The notes beneath the pieces are model-generated. The model worked only from the letters and a program-made list of their open reading frames with translations, searched no databases and was not told where the DNA came from. A stretch of DNA of 64,000 nt. Origin: Thalassorhabdus alkalitolerans (GTDB lineage: Bacteria > Bacillota > Bacilli > Bacillales > Marinococcaceae). Location: the NCBI RefSeq assembly GCF_042656585.1, contig NZ_JBHSPG010000023.1. One strand, 5' to 3'. Below, in pieces: positions 35,864 through 44,908 of this stretch. Position 1 is the first letter of the stretch. Every line of letters begins with the position of its first letter. Made by a program: the position numbers and the translations under genes.

Positions 35864-36838
35864 CTACTCTTCCTCCATAATAAGGTGAGGCTTATTCTCC
35901 AGGTGGTGATGTGCTTTAATATATCGGACTGTTCGGGTTTTGGCACGCATGACGATAGAATCTGTTTCGGCCAGGTCTCCACCTAGAAAGCGGACACCTT
36001 GCAGGAGTTCCCCGGATGAAACCCCTGATGCTGCAAAGATGGCATCATCACCTTTTACAAGGTCATTGAGCTGGAGCACCTGGGTAGGATCTTCAAGTCC
36101 CATATCCCGGCATCGCTGCTCTTCTTCTTCATTTGATGGTACTAGGCGAGCCTGCATGTCTCCTCCCAATGCTTTGATAGCGGCAGCGGAAATAACACCC
36201 TCAGGCGCGCCGCCTGTACCCACAAATAAGTCAATTCCCGTTTGGGGCAGGGCAGTTGCAATGGAGGCTCCTACATCACCATCTCCAAACAGCTTGACTC
36301 TTGCTCCTTTTTTTCGTACTCGTTCCACTATTTCATCATGACGTTCACGTTCTTGGATAATAACAGTAAGGTCACGAACACGCTTATTATTCATTTTGGC
36401 TATAATATCAATTGTTTTTTCAATAGGATCATCAATACGAACAAGGCCGGCAGCTTTTGGGCCAACCACGATTTTTTCCATATACATATCCGGAGCATGA
36501 AGAAGTGTTCCTCTATCAGCTACAGCAATGACCGCCATAGCGTTAGGGTGTCCTTTGGCAACAATGTTTGTCCCTTCAAGTGGATCAACAGCTATATCGA
36601 CTTCAGGACCGTTGCCGTTTCCAACTTCCTCTCCTATGTAAAGCATTGGTGCTTCATCAAGTTCTCCTTCTCCAATCACAACTGTCCCCTTACAGCTGAC
36701 AGAATCAAACATGGTTCTCATGGCAGTTGTTGCAGCGTCATCTGCTTCAATCTTTAATCCGCGGCCAAGCCATTGTGCTGAGGCTAAGGCAGCAGCTTCT
36801 GTAACACGTACAATCTCTAATGCTAACTCTCGCTCCAC
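35864..36838 (-). CDS. glpX: Class II fructose-1,6-bisphosphatase
   Basis: A 324-residue GlpX-type phosphatase that converts fructose-1,6-bisphosphate to fructose-6-phosphate in gluconeogenesis. It shows GTVVIGEGELDEAPML, the metal-binding VDPLEGTNIVAKG and FVGTGGAPEGVISAAAIKALGG. A GTG start at 36838 follows GGAGGG. Together with beta-oxidation genes it fits growth on fatty acids or other gluconeogenic carbon. Confidence 0.95.
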   Translation of the reverse strand: MERELALEIVRVTEAAALASAQWLGRGLKIEADDAATTAMRTMFDSVSCKGTVVIGEGELDEAPMLYIGEEVGNGNGPEVDIAVDPLEGTNIVAKGHPNAMAVIAVADRGTLLHAPDMYMEKIVVGPKAAGLVRIDDPIEKTIDIIAKMNNKRVRDLTVIIQERERHDEIVERVRKKGARVKLFGDGDVGASIATALPQTGIDLFVGTGGAPEGVISAAAIKALGGDMQARLVPSNEEEEQRCRDMGLEDPTQVLQLNDLVKGDDAIFAASGVSSGELLQGVRFLGGDLAETDSIVMRAKTRTVRYIKAHHHLENKPHLIMEEE

Positions 36839-37025
36839 TTTGATACCCTCCGAACTTTATTTAATAAAATGGTTTATTTGTTAGTGAAAGAAGTCATGTC
36901 TATCCTACCATAATTTTGTCCCGCGTACGTAATGTCAATGAGCCGCTTGTATAAATGAGGGGGCTAGGTGAGCAAAAAAGTTATGCTATACTAGTACATA
37001 AATCAATAAGAGAGCGGGGGAGACA

Positions 37026-37487
37026 ATGTATTTTGTGGATCGAAACCAAATTGAAAACAACCTTATATATATAGAAGAGTTACGTCAAGTGTTTCAATCA
37101 AATACCCTTACTGACTCTGAGGTTGGAAAATTAGCCTTAGAGCGTATTACTCATGGTTTCATTGAAGCTTTCATTGATGTAGGAAACCAGATGATTGACG
37201 GCTTTATCATGAGGGACCCAGGCAGTTATGAAGATATTTTGGATATATTAAACGACGAAAAAGTCATTCCTGAAAACGAGGCGGAATCGTTTAAAGAAGT
37301 GATACGGCTGCGAAAAGATCTCGTATCAAGCTACACAAAGATAGATCATCATCACTTTCAACAGGTGCTGGAGAAAAACATAGAAGTCGTGCATGCCTTT
37401 CCAGGCCACGTCAGGTCATACTTAGAAAAAGAATTAGGACCGGTTTCTGCTTTTCTCCCTGAAAATGAAAACAAGGAGGGAAAGTAA
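37026..37487 (+). CDS. yutE: YutE, DUF86/HepT-like protein with altered motif
   Basis: A 153-residue helical protein of the DUF86/HepT family, matching YutE at both ends (MYFVDRNQIENNL, SYLEKELGPVSAF). HepT toxins use RX4HXY; here the equivalent is RKDLVSSY, with Ser in place of the His. No antitoxin nucleotidyltransferase (MntA) gene is adjacent. It is therefore unlikely to be an active toxin. The next gene starts directly after its stop. Confidence 0.82.
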   Translation: MYFVDRNQIENNLIYIEELRQVFQSNTLTDSEVGKLALERITHGFIEAFIDVGNQMIDGFIMRDPGSYEDILDILNDEKVIPENEAESFKEVIRLRKDLVSSYTKIDHHHFQQVLEKNIEVVHAFPGHVRSYLEKELGPVSAFLPENENKEGK

Positions 37488-37865
37488 ATGCCATATGTGA
37501 GCCTTGCATTAAAGGCGCAACATAACGGACTGTCTGTAAACAAAAAGAACCAGTTAATCAGAAGGTTTACAGAAGTACTCAAAGACACATTGGGGAAAAA
37601 TCCTGCTACTACACTCGTTGTCATCCACGAAAATAACGAAGAGTCAGCAAATAGGGGCAACACCGCCCTTTTATATCAGGTGACAAGAGAAAAAGGACGC
37701 CCGACCGAGGATGAAAAAGATACCTTACGAAAAGAAGGTATTCGCATTTTAAAGGAAGTTCTTGGGCATGGAGATGAGCCGGTGGATATTCAAATTAATG
37801 AAATCAGCACCGATAATTGGGGGCTTGGCGGGGAAAGCATTACGGAAAAAAGAAAAAAAGAATAG
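37488..37865 (+). CDS. Tautomerase-superfamily protein, tandem 4-OT-like
   Basis: A 125-residue protein, about twice the length of 4-oxalocrotonate tautomerase. It begins Met-Pro, giving the catalytic N-terminal proline, then SVNKKNQLIRRFTEVLKDTLG and TTLVVIHENN as in a 4-OT unit. The second half (TEDEKDTLRKEGIRILKEVLG, QINEISTDNWGLGG) looks like another 4-OT helix-strand-hairpin with no proline start. It is coupled to yutE with no gap. Substrate unknown. Confidence 0.75.
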   Translation: MPYVSLALKAQHNGLSVNKKNQLIRRFTEVLKDTLGKNPATTLVVIHENNEESANRGNTALLYQVTREKGRPTEDEKDTLRKEGIRILKEVLGHGDEPVDIQINEISTDNWGLGGESITEKRKKE

Positions 37866-37996
37866 AAAGGCTTTAAAACCAACAGCTTTTTTTATAGAGA
37901 GCTCTAGTGGGTATGGGAGCGCTGATGACTGGTGATGCAATTACTGGCCAGCTCCCATCAGGTTCGACACATAGCAGATCAGAAAGGAAGAGATAG

Positions 37997-38761
37997 ATGA
38001 CGGCATACAAGGGATACTTAATCGATTTAGATGGCACTGTGTACAGAGGAAAAGAGATCATACCCGAAGCAGTAGAATTTGTAAGCTCTTTAAAAGAGCA
38101 GAATCTTCCTTACTTGTTTGTGACAAACAATTCATCAGAAACTCCAGAAAGCGTAGCACAAAAACTTCAAAACATGGGCATTCCCTGTGAAACAAAACAT
38201 GTCTTTACATCTAGTATGGCTACCGCATCTTATTTAACTGAGCAAAGGGAAAAACAATCCGCCTACGTCATTGGTGAAGATGGTATCCAAAAGGCTCTTG
38301 AGCAGGCGGGCATCACTTATGAAGAAGATCAACCAGGGTTTGTAGTGATGGGGATAGACCGGAGCATTACATATGAAAAGCTTGCCAAAGCAGCACTGGC
38401 TGTAAGAAATGGGGCTCGTTTTATTGCGACAAACAAGGATGTGTCGCTGCCATCTGAAAGAGGTCTGCTGCCTGGAAATGGTTCTTTTGTGTCAGTTATT
38501 TCTCTTTCCACAGGTGTAGAGCCGACAGTGATTGGAAAACCGGAATCCATTATTGTCGAGCAAGCCCTGGAAAGAATAAACTTGTCTAAAGAAGAGGTTC
38601 TGATGGTCGGTGATAACTATGATACCGATATCCTGGCAGGTATCAATGGAGGCATTGATACATTAATGGTGCACACGGGTGTTACGACTGCAGAGCAATT
38701 AAAGGAAAAACAGGAGCAGCCGACACATGTTGTTTCTTCCTTAAAGGAATGGAAGATTTAA
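37997..38761 (+). CDS. yutF: HAD-superfamily phosphatase YutF (NagD-like)
   Basis: A 254-residue HAD-IIA phosphatase. Motif I is DLDGTVYRG, motif II lies in FVTNNSS, the NagD-type cap follows, and the C-terminus has the GKPE and MVGDNYDTDILAG motifs. Relatives act on small phosphorylated metabolites such as sugar or nucleotide phosphates. Matches YutF by sequence and location. Confidence 0.9.
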   Translation: MTAYKGYLIDLDGTVYRGKEIIPEAVEFVSSLKEQNLPYLFVTNNSSETPESVAQKLQNMGIPCETKHVFTSSMATASYLTEQREKQSAYVIGEDGIQKALEQAGITYEEDQPGFVVMGIDRSITYEKLAKAALAVRNGARFIATNKDVSLPSERGLLPGNGSFVSVISLSTGVEPTVIGKPESIIVEQALERINLSKEEVLMVGDNYDTDILAGINGGIDTLMVHTGVTTAEQLKEKQEQPTHVVSSLKEWKI

Positions 38762-38833
38762 AAAGACAGAGACATTGACAAAGCAAGGTTAAAAAATAAA
38801 CATTTTGACACAGATCTGTCTTCATGAACCGCT

Positions 38834-38883
38834 AAAGCAGAAAACCGAACCATTCAAAAAATGGGTCGGTTTTCTGCTTTTTT
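38834..38883 (+). terminator. Terminator of yutF
   Basis: AAAGCAGAAAACCG-A-CCATT / AATGGGTCGGTTTTCTGCTTT long stem, AAAAA-rich loop, T-run. Confidence 0.92.
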
Positions 38884-38928
38884 GTACCAGCCTCGTTCCA
38901 ACTTGTGCAGGAGGCCATACATTTAAGA

Positions 38929-38991
38929 GGTCCCCTTCACCGTTGCCATGATTGGAACCGGTGATCCCGGCTTGGCAAAATTAAGGGGTCC
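38929..38991. other. Nested imperfect inverted repeat
   Basis: GGTCCCCTT / AAGGGGTCC outer arms, TTGCCA / TGGCAA inner arms, and a CCGG-TGATC-CCGG core. It lies between convergent yutF and yutG and has no T-run, so it is not a classical terminator. Confidence 0.5.
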
Positions 38992-39015
38992 AGAAGGCTT
39001 CCGGCTTTTAAAAAA

Positions 39016-39510
39016 TTATTCTACATTGGCTGCACGGTGGGCGAGTCTGCTTGAAGCTGCAGCTGCAATAGCCCCGACAATGTCATCGAGAAAAGTATGA
39101 CATTCACCAGTGGATTTATCATTAAGTTTTTTCAGGATCCCTGGTTTCACTTTGTCGATATAACCGTAGTTTGTAAAACCAATAGAGCCGTAAACATTAA
39201 CAATTGAAAGAGCAATAATCTCATCAATGCCATACAAGCCTTCGTCGTTTTCTAAGATTTCCTGCAGCGGCTCGGTTATTGCTTTTTTTTCAGTTAATCG
39301 ATCCAGCTCTATCCCTGTAATAATAGCGTTTTGCACCTCCCGTTTTCCCAGTACATGCTCCACGTTGGCTTTGCACGCTTCCATCGTAAGTTCTGGGAAG
39401 TATTGAGATTGAAGAAAATGTACTAATTCAGCGATCTTATCCGTCGTGACTCCTCTTTCTTTTAGTAATGAAATTGCTGTTTCTTTAAGAGGATGGTGCT
39501 GATAAACCAT
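39016..39510 (-). CDS. yutG: Phosphatidylglycerophosphatase A-family protein YutG
   Basis: A 164-residue protein of the PgpA family, with GIDEIIALSIVNVYGSIGFTNYGYIDK and CHTFLDDIVGAIAAAASSR. Unlike E. coli PgpA it lacks clear membrane spans, as in other YutG-type Bacillus proteins. It may dephosphorylate phosphatidylglycerophosphate in phospholipid synthesis; this rests on family similarity. A leading helical N-terminal domain of about 60 residues precedes the PgpA part. Confidence 0.85.
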   Translation of the reverse strand: MVYQHHPLKETAISLLKERGVTTDKIAELVHFLQSQYFPELTMEACKANVEHVLGKREVQNAIITGIELDRLTEKKAITEPLQEILENDEGLYGIDEIIALSIVNVYGSIGFTNYGYIDKVKPGILKKLNDKSTGECHTFLDDIVGAIAAAASSRLAHRAANVE

Positions 39511-39622
39511 TTATATCACCTGTCTTTTTTATTCTTTTGTTCTCCGGAATTTACAAGACTCTGCTCTCTTAGTGTGTCTTAAAGCAGAGAGGATATCCCT
39601 TCTTTGTGAAAGGTTTCCGTGT

Positions 39623-40702
39623 ATGGGTCATAAACTATTATATGAACTAAAAAGGAGAGGTGACCGGGCTTTGTTTGAAAGGAATGTATATGACGGATAC
39701 GGGCTGTACTGCAGAGAAAGGTTCCAGGCTGGTATGTACGAAGGGTTTTCAGCTGACAGCGGAACATACATTTTTGTGCCGAAACTGGAAACAGGAAGAG
39801 GAAGCCTGAAAGAAAAAATTTCCTGGGCGGAAATGCTGAAACAAAACGGCGGCATACAGGTTGCGCAGTTTGTTCAATCCGTTAATGGCCGTGAAACGAT
39901 TCCGATTGATGGCGAAGAAAGAATGCTGTTTTATATTCCCGAGGAGGAAAGAACAGTCGGTCACATGACAGAAACCGGCTCTTCCCTGGGGATGTTTCAT
40001 AAACAAGGGAGTCATCTGGGTAATGCTTCGGATTCCTCGACTGTATCGTTTGGCATGAGATGGAGTCAGTGGTGGGAGATGAGAATTGACCAGCTGGAAA
40101 GCTGGTACGCAAAAGTAAGCCAGCAAACTGACTTTACTTCCTTTGACCGCTGGTTCGTTTTAACGTTTCCCTATTACCTGGGATTAACTGAAAATGCAAT
40201 TCAATGGCTTAGGGAGATGGAGAGCGGTCGGGAGTATTCAGCAAAAGAAGGTGGATCAATAAGCCACTTTCGTTTTACAGAGGGAACTTGGCTGACAGTG
40301 GACCCGGAAAGAACTGAAGTGAAACTGCCGTCCGAATGGCTTTACGACCACCCTGCAAGAGATGTGGCAGAATGGCTGAGAGAGGCGTTTTTTCAGCAGG
40401 AGCCAACTCAGCGAATAGAGTCCTTTTTACACCACTACCTTCAGCACAATGCGTTTACAGACCAGGATTGGATGATGGTGTTTGGGAGGCTTGTATTTCC
40501 TTATTTATATATTGAGCGGGTGGAAAAGCACTATATGTATGAAAGCTCCACTGTTGGCAAAGAAATGGAATGGAGTGTTGAGGAGATATGGGAACGAGAA
40601 GGTACTTACCTTGAGCAGCTCGGGAAACTTGGAAGGAACCTGGGACGGAATTGGCCTGGGAAAATAGATTGGATTCTTCAAAGAGAGGGACGGCTGCGAT
40701 AG
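39623..40702 (+). CDS. yutH: Spore coat-associated protein YutH
   Basis: A 359-residue CotS/YutH-type protein (kinase-like fold relatives) with YELKRRGDRALFERN, SHFRFTEGTWLTVDPERTEV, DHPARDVAEWLREAFF and a basic C-terminus. The position between yutG and hom matches B. subtilis yutH, a coat-associated protein. ATG 39623 follows GAAAGG by nine bases; the longer reading from GTG 39572 has no ribosome site. Confidence 0.82.
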   Translation: MGHKLLYELKRRGDRALFERNVYDGYGLYCRERFQAGMYEGFSADSGTYIFVPKLETGRGSLKEKISWAEMLKQNGGIQVAQFVQSVNGRETIPIDGEERMLFYIPEEERTVGHMTETGSSLGMFHKQGSHLGNASDSSTVSFGMRWSQWWEMRIDQLESWYAKVSQQTDFTSFDRWFVLTFPYYLGLTENAIQWLREMESGREYSAKEGGSISHFRFTEGTWLTVDPERTEVKLPSEWLYDHPARDVAEWLREAFFQQEPTQRIESFLHHYLQHNAFTDQDWMMVFGRLVFPYLYIERVEKHYMYESSTVGKEMEWSVEEIWEREGTYLEQLGKLGRNLGRNWPGKIDWILQREGRLR

Positions 40703-40717
40703 CCCCTCTTTTTTTAT
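40684..40717 (+). terminator. Terminator overlapping the end of yutH
   Basis: AGAGG-GAC-GGCT / AGCC-CCTCT arms, GCGAT loop, T-run. The 5' arm is coding. Confidence 0.75.
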
Positions 40718-40809
40718 ATGGCTCTTACATTACGTAGAGGAAAAGAAAGTGAGATAGAAATGGCCAGGATATTTTTAGTTAACAAAAAGTGAGAAAAGTG
40801 TCTACCCTC

Positions 40810-40838
40810 TTGTAAAAAGTACGGGAAAATTCTATAAT
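40810..40838 (+). promoter_or_regulatory. Sigma-A promoter of the hom-thrCB operon
   Basis: TTGTAA, 17-base spacer, TATAAT. It gives a leader of about 150 bases. A GAGAC / GTCTC hairpin lies just downstream at about 40851-40868; no T-box was seen. Confidence 0.75.
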
Positions 40839-40993
40839 GTCCATTATAGTGAGACAATTGTTCGTCTCTTATATACACTCTTTCCATTCCGCATAAAATT
40901 GACAATGATTTAAGTTATGTGTGATGATATAAATTATTTGCATCAATGGAAAAAAGGAAAGCAGAGATAGATGAAGTAAGGAGTGGGGAGACC

Positions 40994-42289
40994 ATGAATA
41001 GCAGAGTTGGTATAGGATTACTTGGGTTAGGGACGGTAGGAAGCGGTGTGATCCAAATTATTAAGGAACACCAGGAAGAGCTTCAACACCAAGTAGGGAG
41101 TCCTATTACAATAGAGAAGGTTCTTGTTAAGGACGTAGAAAAACAAAGATCAATAGAGATTGACACAGATAAGTTAACCACTTCACCTGACGAGGTTATT
41201 TCAGATCCTGATGTGGATGTTGTCATTGAAGTGATGGGCGGTATTCATGAAGCCAGAGAATACATTCTTAAAGCCCTTCAGCAGAAAAAGCACATCGTAA
41301 CTGCTAATAAGGACTTAATGGCACTTTACGGGCCGGAATTGTTAAAGGCTGCCTCGGAAAACCAATGTGACATTTTTTATGAAGCGAGTGTAGCAGGCGG
41401 CATTCCTGTTATTCGCAGCCTTGTAGAAGGCCTTTCCTCAGACCGCATTACAAAAATTATGGGTATAGTTAATGGCACTACTAATTATATTTTGACAAAG
41501 ATGAGCCAGGAAGGCAGGTCTTATGAAGAAGTTCTTGCAGAAGCCAAAGAACTGGGCTTTGCCGAAAGTGACCCTACCTCTGATGTCGAGGGACTTGATG
41601 CAGCCAGAAAAATCACCATTTTAGCAAACTTAAGTTTTGCAACCAATGTGGATTTGGAAGATGTAGTGGTCAGAGGAATTACAACTGTTACTTTGGAAGA
41701 CATCGAGTATTGTGAGCAGCTTGGTTATACTATTAAGCTTATTGGTTTAGCCCAGCGCGATGAAGGAAAGCTTGAGCTTACAGTACAGCCGACACTTATT
41801 CCTAATTCTCACCCTCTTGCTTCCGTCAATGACGAATACAATGCTGTCTACGTTTACGGAGAGGCTGTAGGTGAAACAATGTTTTACGGTCCTGGAGCTG
41901 GTTCACTGCCAACCGCTACAGCGGTAGTTTCTGACCTGGTTACCGTTGTGAAAAACATGAAGCTTGGAGTCAATGGAAGAAGTATTACCGGGCCTTTGCA
42001 CAGCAAAGAAATGAAATCAGATGAAGAATCTAAAGCTAAATATTTCCTGCGACTTCATGTCAAAGATGAAACCGGCACATTTGCTACCTTGACTTCTTTA
42101 TTTTCCAAGCATGACGTCAGCTTTGAAAAGTTACTTCAATGGCCGATAAAAGGAGAAGAAACAGCGGAAGTAGTGATCATCACTCATCAGACTACTCGTG
42201 CAACTTATGAAGAAATCTACAAGAAATTAGAGGAGCTTGATATTGTACTGGACGTTAAAAGTACTTATCGAGTTGAGGGAGGAAACTAA
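40994..42289 (+). CDS. hom: Homoserine dehydrogenase
   Basis: A 431-residue NAD(P)-dependent enzyme making homoserine from aspartate semialdehyde. It has an N-terminal Rossmann motif (GLLGLGTVGSGV), the catalytic core (VNGTTNYILTKM, GFAESDPTSDVEG) and a C-terminal ACT domain (from about 350, LRLHVKDETGTFATLTS) for feedback by threonine. ATG 40994 follows AGGAGTGGGGAG. Confidence 0.96.
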   Translation: MNSRVGIGLLGLGTVGSGVIQIIKEHQEELQHQVGSPITIEKVLVKDVEKQRSIEIDTDKLTTSPDEVISDPDVDVVIEVMGGIHEAREYILKALQQKKHIVTANKDLMALYGPELLKAASENQCDIFYEASVAGGIPVIRSLVEGLSSDRITKIMGIVNGTTNYILTKMSQEGRSYEEVLAEAKELGFAESDPTSDVEGLDAARKITILANLSFATNVDLEDVVVRGITTVTLEDIEYCEQLGYTIKLIGLAQRDEGKLELTVQPTLIPNSHPLASVNDEYNAVYVYGEAVGETMFYGPGAGSLPTATAVVSDLVTVVKNMKLGVNGRSITGPLHSKEMKSDEESKAKYFLRLHVKDETGTFATLTSLFSKHDVSFEKLLQWPIKGEETAEVVIITHQTTRATYEEIYKKLEELDIVLDVKSTYRVEGGN

Positions 42290-42290
42290 G

Positions 42291-43361
42291 ATGAGCAGCT
42301 GGAAAGGTTTGCTTCACACATACAAAGATTATTTGCCGGTCAATGAAAAAACACCAACGCTTTCACTTAATGAAGGGAACACCCCGCTGATCCACCTTGA
42401 AACTCTTTCAGAGGAGTGGGGGGTAGAGGCATATGTGAAAGTTGAAGGAGCGAACCCGACAGGTTCTTTTAAGGATAGAGGGATGGTAATGGCCGTCGCT
42501 AAAGCAAAAGAAGAAGGCAGTAAAGCAATTATTTGTGCCTCCACGGGGAATACTTCTGCTGCAGCTGCTGCCTATGGTGCTCGTGCTGGACTGCGTTGTA
42601 TTGTAGTGATTCCTGAAGGGAAGATCGCTTTAGGAAAATTGGCGCAGGCTGTGATGTACGGTGCTGAAGTGTTTGAAATTCAAGGAAACTTTGACAATGC
42701 TCTGGATATTGTTCGTTCCATCAGCGAAAAAGAAGCTGTGACTCTCGTAAATTCCGTGAATCCGTACAGAATTGAAGGACAAAAAACAGCTGCCTTTGAA
42801 ATCTGCGATGTATTAGGGAAAGCCCCTGATGTACTTTCTATCCCTGTTGGAAATGCGGGGAATATCACGGCCTACTGGAAAGGCTTCAAAGAATATGATG
42901 AGCAAAAAGGGACAGGCCTTCCAAAAATGAGAGGATTTGAAGCGGAAGGTGCTGCAGCCATTGTGAAAAATGAAGTTATTAAAGAACCTGAAACCATTGC
43001 AACAGCTATTCGGATTGGGAACCCGGCCAGCTGGTCCCAGGCAGTAAACGCTGCAGAAGAGTCAAATGGTGAAATTGACATGGTGACCGATGAAGAAATT
43101 TTAGAAGCCTACCAGCTCCTTGCTCAAAAGGAAGGAATCTTTGCTGAACCAGCTTCATGTGCCTCCATTGCCGGCTTGACGAAGAAAATTAAGAGCGGGG
43201 ACGTAAAGAAAGGTTCGCAGGTTGTATGCGTGCTGACTGGAAATGGCTTAAAAGATCCAAGTACAGCCATTGATACGGTAACTGTAAAACCAACTGTTCT
43301 TCCAAACAAGGAGGAGGCATTTTTAGAACATATTAGAGGAGGTGTAGCTCATGGAAAGTGA
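42291..43361 (+). CDS. thrC: Threonine synthase
   Basis: A 356-residue PLP enzyme that converts phosphohomoserine to threonine. PLP Lys61 lies in PTGSFKDRGM and the phosphate-binding loop in SIPVGNAGNITAYW. GAGGGAGG lies at the end of hom, one base before this gene begins. It overlaps thrB by eleven bases. Confidence 0.97.
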   Translation: MSSWKGLLHTYKDYLPVNEKTPTLSLNEGNTPLIHLETLSEEWGVEAYVKVEGANPTGSFKDRGMVMAVAKAKEEGSKAIICASTGNTSAAAAAYGARAGLRCIVVIPEGKIALGKLAQAVMYGAEVFEIQGNFDNALDIVRSISEKEAVTLVNSVNPYRIEGQKTAAFEICDVLGKAPDVLSIPVGNAGNITAYWKGFKEYDEQKGTGLPKMRGFEAEGAAAIVKNEVIKEPETIATAIRIGNPASWSQAVNAAEESNGEIDMVTDEEILEAYQLLAQKEGIFAEPASCASIAGLTKKIKSGDVKKGSQVVCVLTGNGLKDPSTAIDTVTVKPTVLPNKEEAFLEHIRGGVAHGK

Positions 43362-44277
43362 TATGCTGGTGATTAGAGTACCTGCCAGCTCTGCTAATCT
43401 CGGGCCTGGATTTGATTCGATTGGATTAGCTGTTGACCGCTATATTACGCTAGAAGTTGAGAAAGCAGATGAGTGGCATTTTTCCACGGAATCAAAGGTG
43501 CTTGAAGGCGTCCCAACCGGCAAAGATAATGTGATTTATGAAGTTGCAGAGTATGTGGCACGGAAAATGGACCGTGAGCTTCCCCCTTGCCATGTTCATA
43601 TGATCAGCGATATTCCTTTAGCCAGAGGACTTGGAAGCAGTGCCGCAGCTATTATTGCTGCTATTGAACTTGCTGATCAAATGCTTGGAACAGAACTGAC
43701 AAAAGCTGAAAAGCTTCGCCTTGCCAGTCTGTGGGAAGGCCACCCTGATAATGTAGGCCCTTGTTTGTATGGCGGTTTAATCGTGGGAACTCATTCTCCG
43801 GACAACACTGATATTGTTCCTTGTGGAGTTCCGGATGTTGATATCGTCCTTATGGTTCCCGATAACGAGCTGATGACAAAAGAAGCCAGAGGTATTCTCC
43901 CTCGCCAGCTGGAGTTTCATCAAGCGATTAAGGGTAGCAGCTTAAGCAACGTCCTGGTAGCTGCTTTATTAAAAGAGGATTGGGCTCTGCTTGGTAAAAT
44001 GATGGGCAGAGATGTGTTTCACCATCCATACCGTTCCAAGCTTATTCCGGGACTCACTGATATACTGAAAAATGTCAAAGACTACGGAGCGTACGGAGCA
44101 GCATTAAGTGGTGCAGGTCCTACAATTATTTGTCTTGCTCCTTTCGGAAAGGGAGCTGAAGTTCAAAGAGCTTTACAAGAGGATTTTCCGCAATTTAATG
44201 TTGAAACAGCTAGGCCTGCCCCATTTGGTTCAACTGTTAAATACGTAAAAAACCGTAAAAACATCACAGTTTCTTAA
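43351..44277 (+). CDS. thrB: Homoserine kinase
   Basis: A 308-residue GHMP kinase that phosphorylates homoserine for ThrC. It has the N-terminal PASSANLGPGFDS, the ATP loop PLARGLGSSAAAI and the C-terminal GAYGAALSGAGPT. GGAGGTG lies in the end of thrC before the ATG at 43351. Confidence 0.97.
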   Translation: MESDMLVIRVPASSANLGPGFDSIGLAVDRYITLEVEKADEWHFSTESKVLEGVPTGKDNVIYEVAEYVARKMDRELPPCHVHMISDIPLARGLGSSAAAIIAAIELADQMLGTELTKAEKLRLASLWEGHPDNVGPCLYGGLIVGTHSPDNTDIVPCGVPDVDIVLMVPDNELMTKEARGILPRQLEFHQAIKGSSLSNVLVAALLKEDWALLGKMMGRDVFHHPYRSKLIPGLTDILKNVKDYGAYGAALSGAGPTIICLAPFGKGAEVQRALQEDFPQFNVETARPAPFGSTVKYVKNRKNITVS

Positions 44278-44280
44278 TAA

Positions 44281-44320
44281 ACAAAAGACCAGCTGTCAGG
44301 GTAGACAGCTGGTCTTTTGT
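44281..44320 (+). terminator. Terminator of hom-thrCB
   Basis: Perfect 17-base arms (ACAAAAGACCAGCTGTC and its complement) around AGGGTA. Confidence 0.93.
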
Positions 44321-44326
44321 GTTCAG

Positions 44327-44448
44327 GGTGCCTGGCACCTCAGTTGCGTGTAACAAAGGAGAAACAGACAGAAGGCTTGGTGCGGCAAGGGGGAAGAATC
44401 AATGATAAATGTTTCAAAGGCCGGATGTTCTGCGAGGTGCCAGGCACC
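44327..44448. repeat. REP-like inverted palindrome pair
   Basis: GGTGCCTGGCACC (44327-44339) and GGTGCCAGGCACC (44436-44448) are in opposite orientation about 96 bases apart, a REPIN-like layout. The pair lies between the thr terminator and the convergent yutI terminator and is related to 14322-14417. Confidence 0.7.
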
Positions 44449-44450
44449 AA

Positions 44451-44483
44451 AAAAAGGCCAGGCCTTCTCGGCCTGACCTTTTC
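44451..44483 (-). terminator. Terminator of yutI
   Basis: On the minus strand, AAGGTCAGGCC / GGCCTGGCCTT stem with a GAGAA loop followed by a T-run. Confidence 0.88.
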
Positions 44484-44493
44484 TGTTCATATA

Positions 44494-44733
44494 TTAAAAT
44501 ACTTGCTCGATCTCTACTACCCCAGGTACTTCTTCAAGAAGGGCACGCTCAATACCGGCTTTCAACGTAATTGTAGAAGAAGGGCAAGATCCGCAAGCAC
44601 CCAATAGGCGTACTTTAACAATTCCATCCTCAACGTCTACTAGTTCCACGTCACCGCCGTCACGAAGCAAGAACGGGCGTAATTTTTCTAATACTTCTTG
44701 CACTTGTGCGTGCATGTCAGTTGTTTCTGGCAT
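44494..44733 (-). CDS. yutI: NifU-type Fe-S carrier protein YutI
   Basis: A 79-residue NifU C-terminal-domain protein with the cluster-binding CxxC in GACGSCPSSTITLKAG. It carries an Fe-S cluster from the SUF scaffold to target proteins. ATG 44733 follows GAAAGGAG by nine bases; a longer in-frame start adds three residues and has no site. B. subtilis YutI is longer at the N-terminus. Confidence 0.92.
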   Translation of the reverse strand: MPETTDMHAQVQEVLEKLRPFLLRDGGDVELVDVEDGIVKVRLLGACGSCPSSTITLKAGIERALLEEVPGVVEIEQVF

Positions 44734-44908
44734 TAAGAACAACTCCTTTCTATACTTCTATTATAATATCCACAGATGAAAAAATCTATGAGCTGAGTGA
44801 CTTATAAAACATTTTACTATCTAAAGATGTTAGATACAATAAAAAAGGGTTAAAACTTTATAATCATTCCTTTTTCAGAAAAAAACGTTTAGGGTGAGGG
44901 GAAATCAT

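Noticed and set aside
36242..36757. 171-codon plus-strand frame inside glpX
   Set aside because: Antisense to a clear glpX gene and with no ribosome site or recognisable motif.
44317..44607. 96-codon frame after thrB
   Set aside because: It runs through the REP-like pair, the yutI terminator and antisense yutI.
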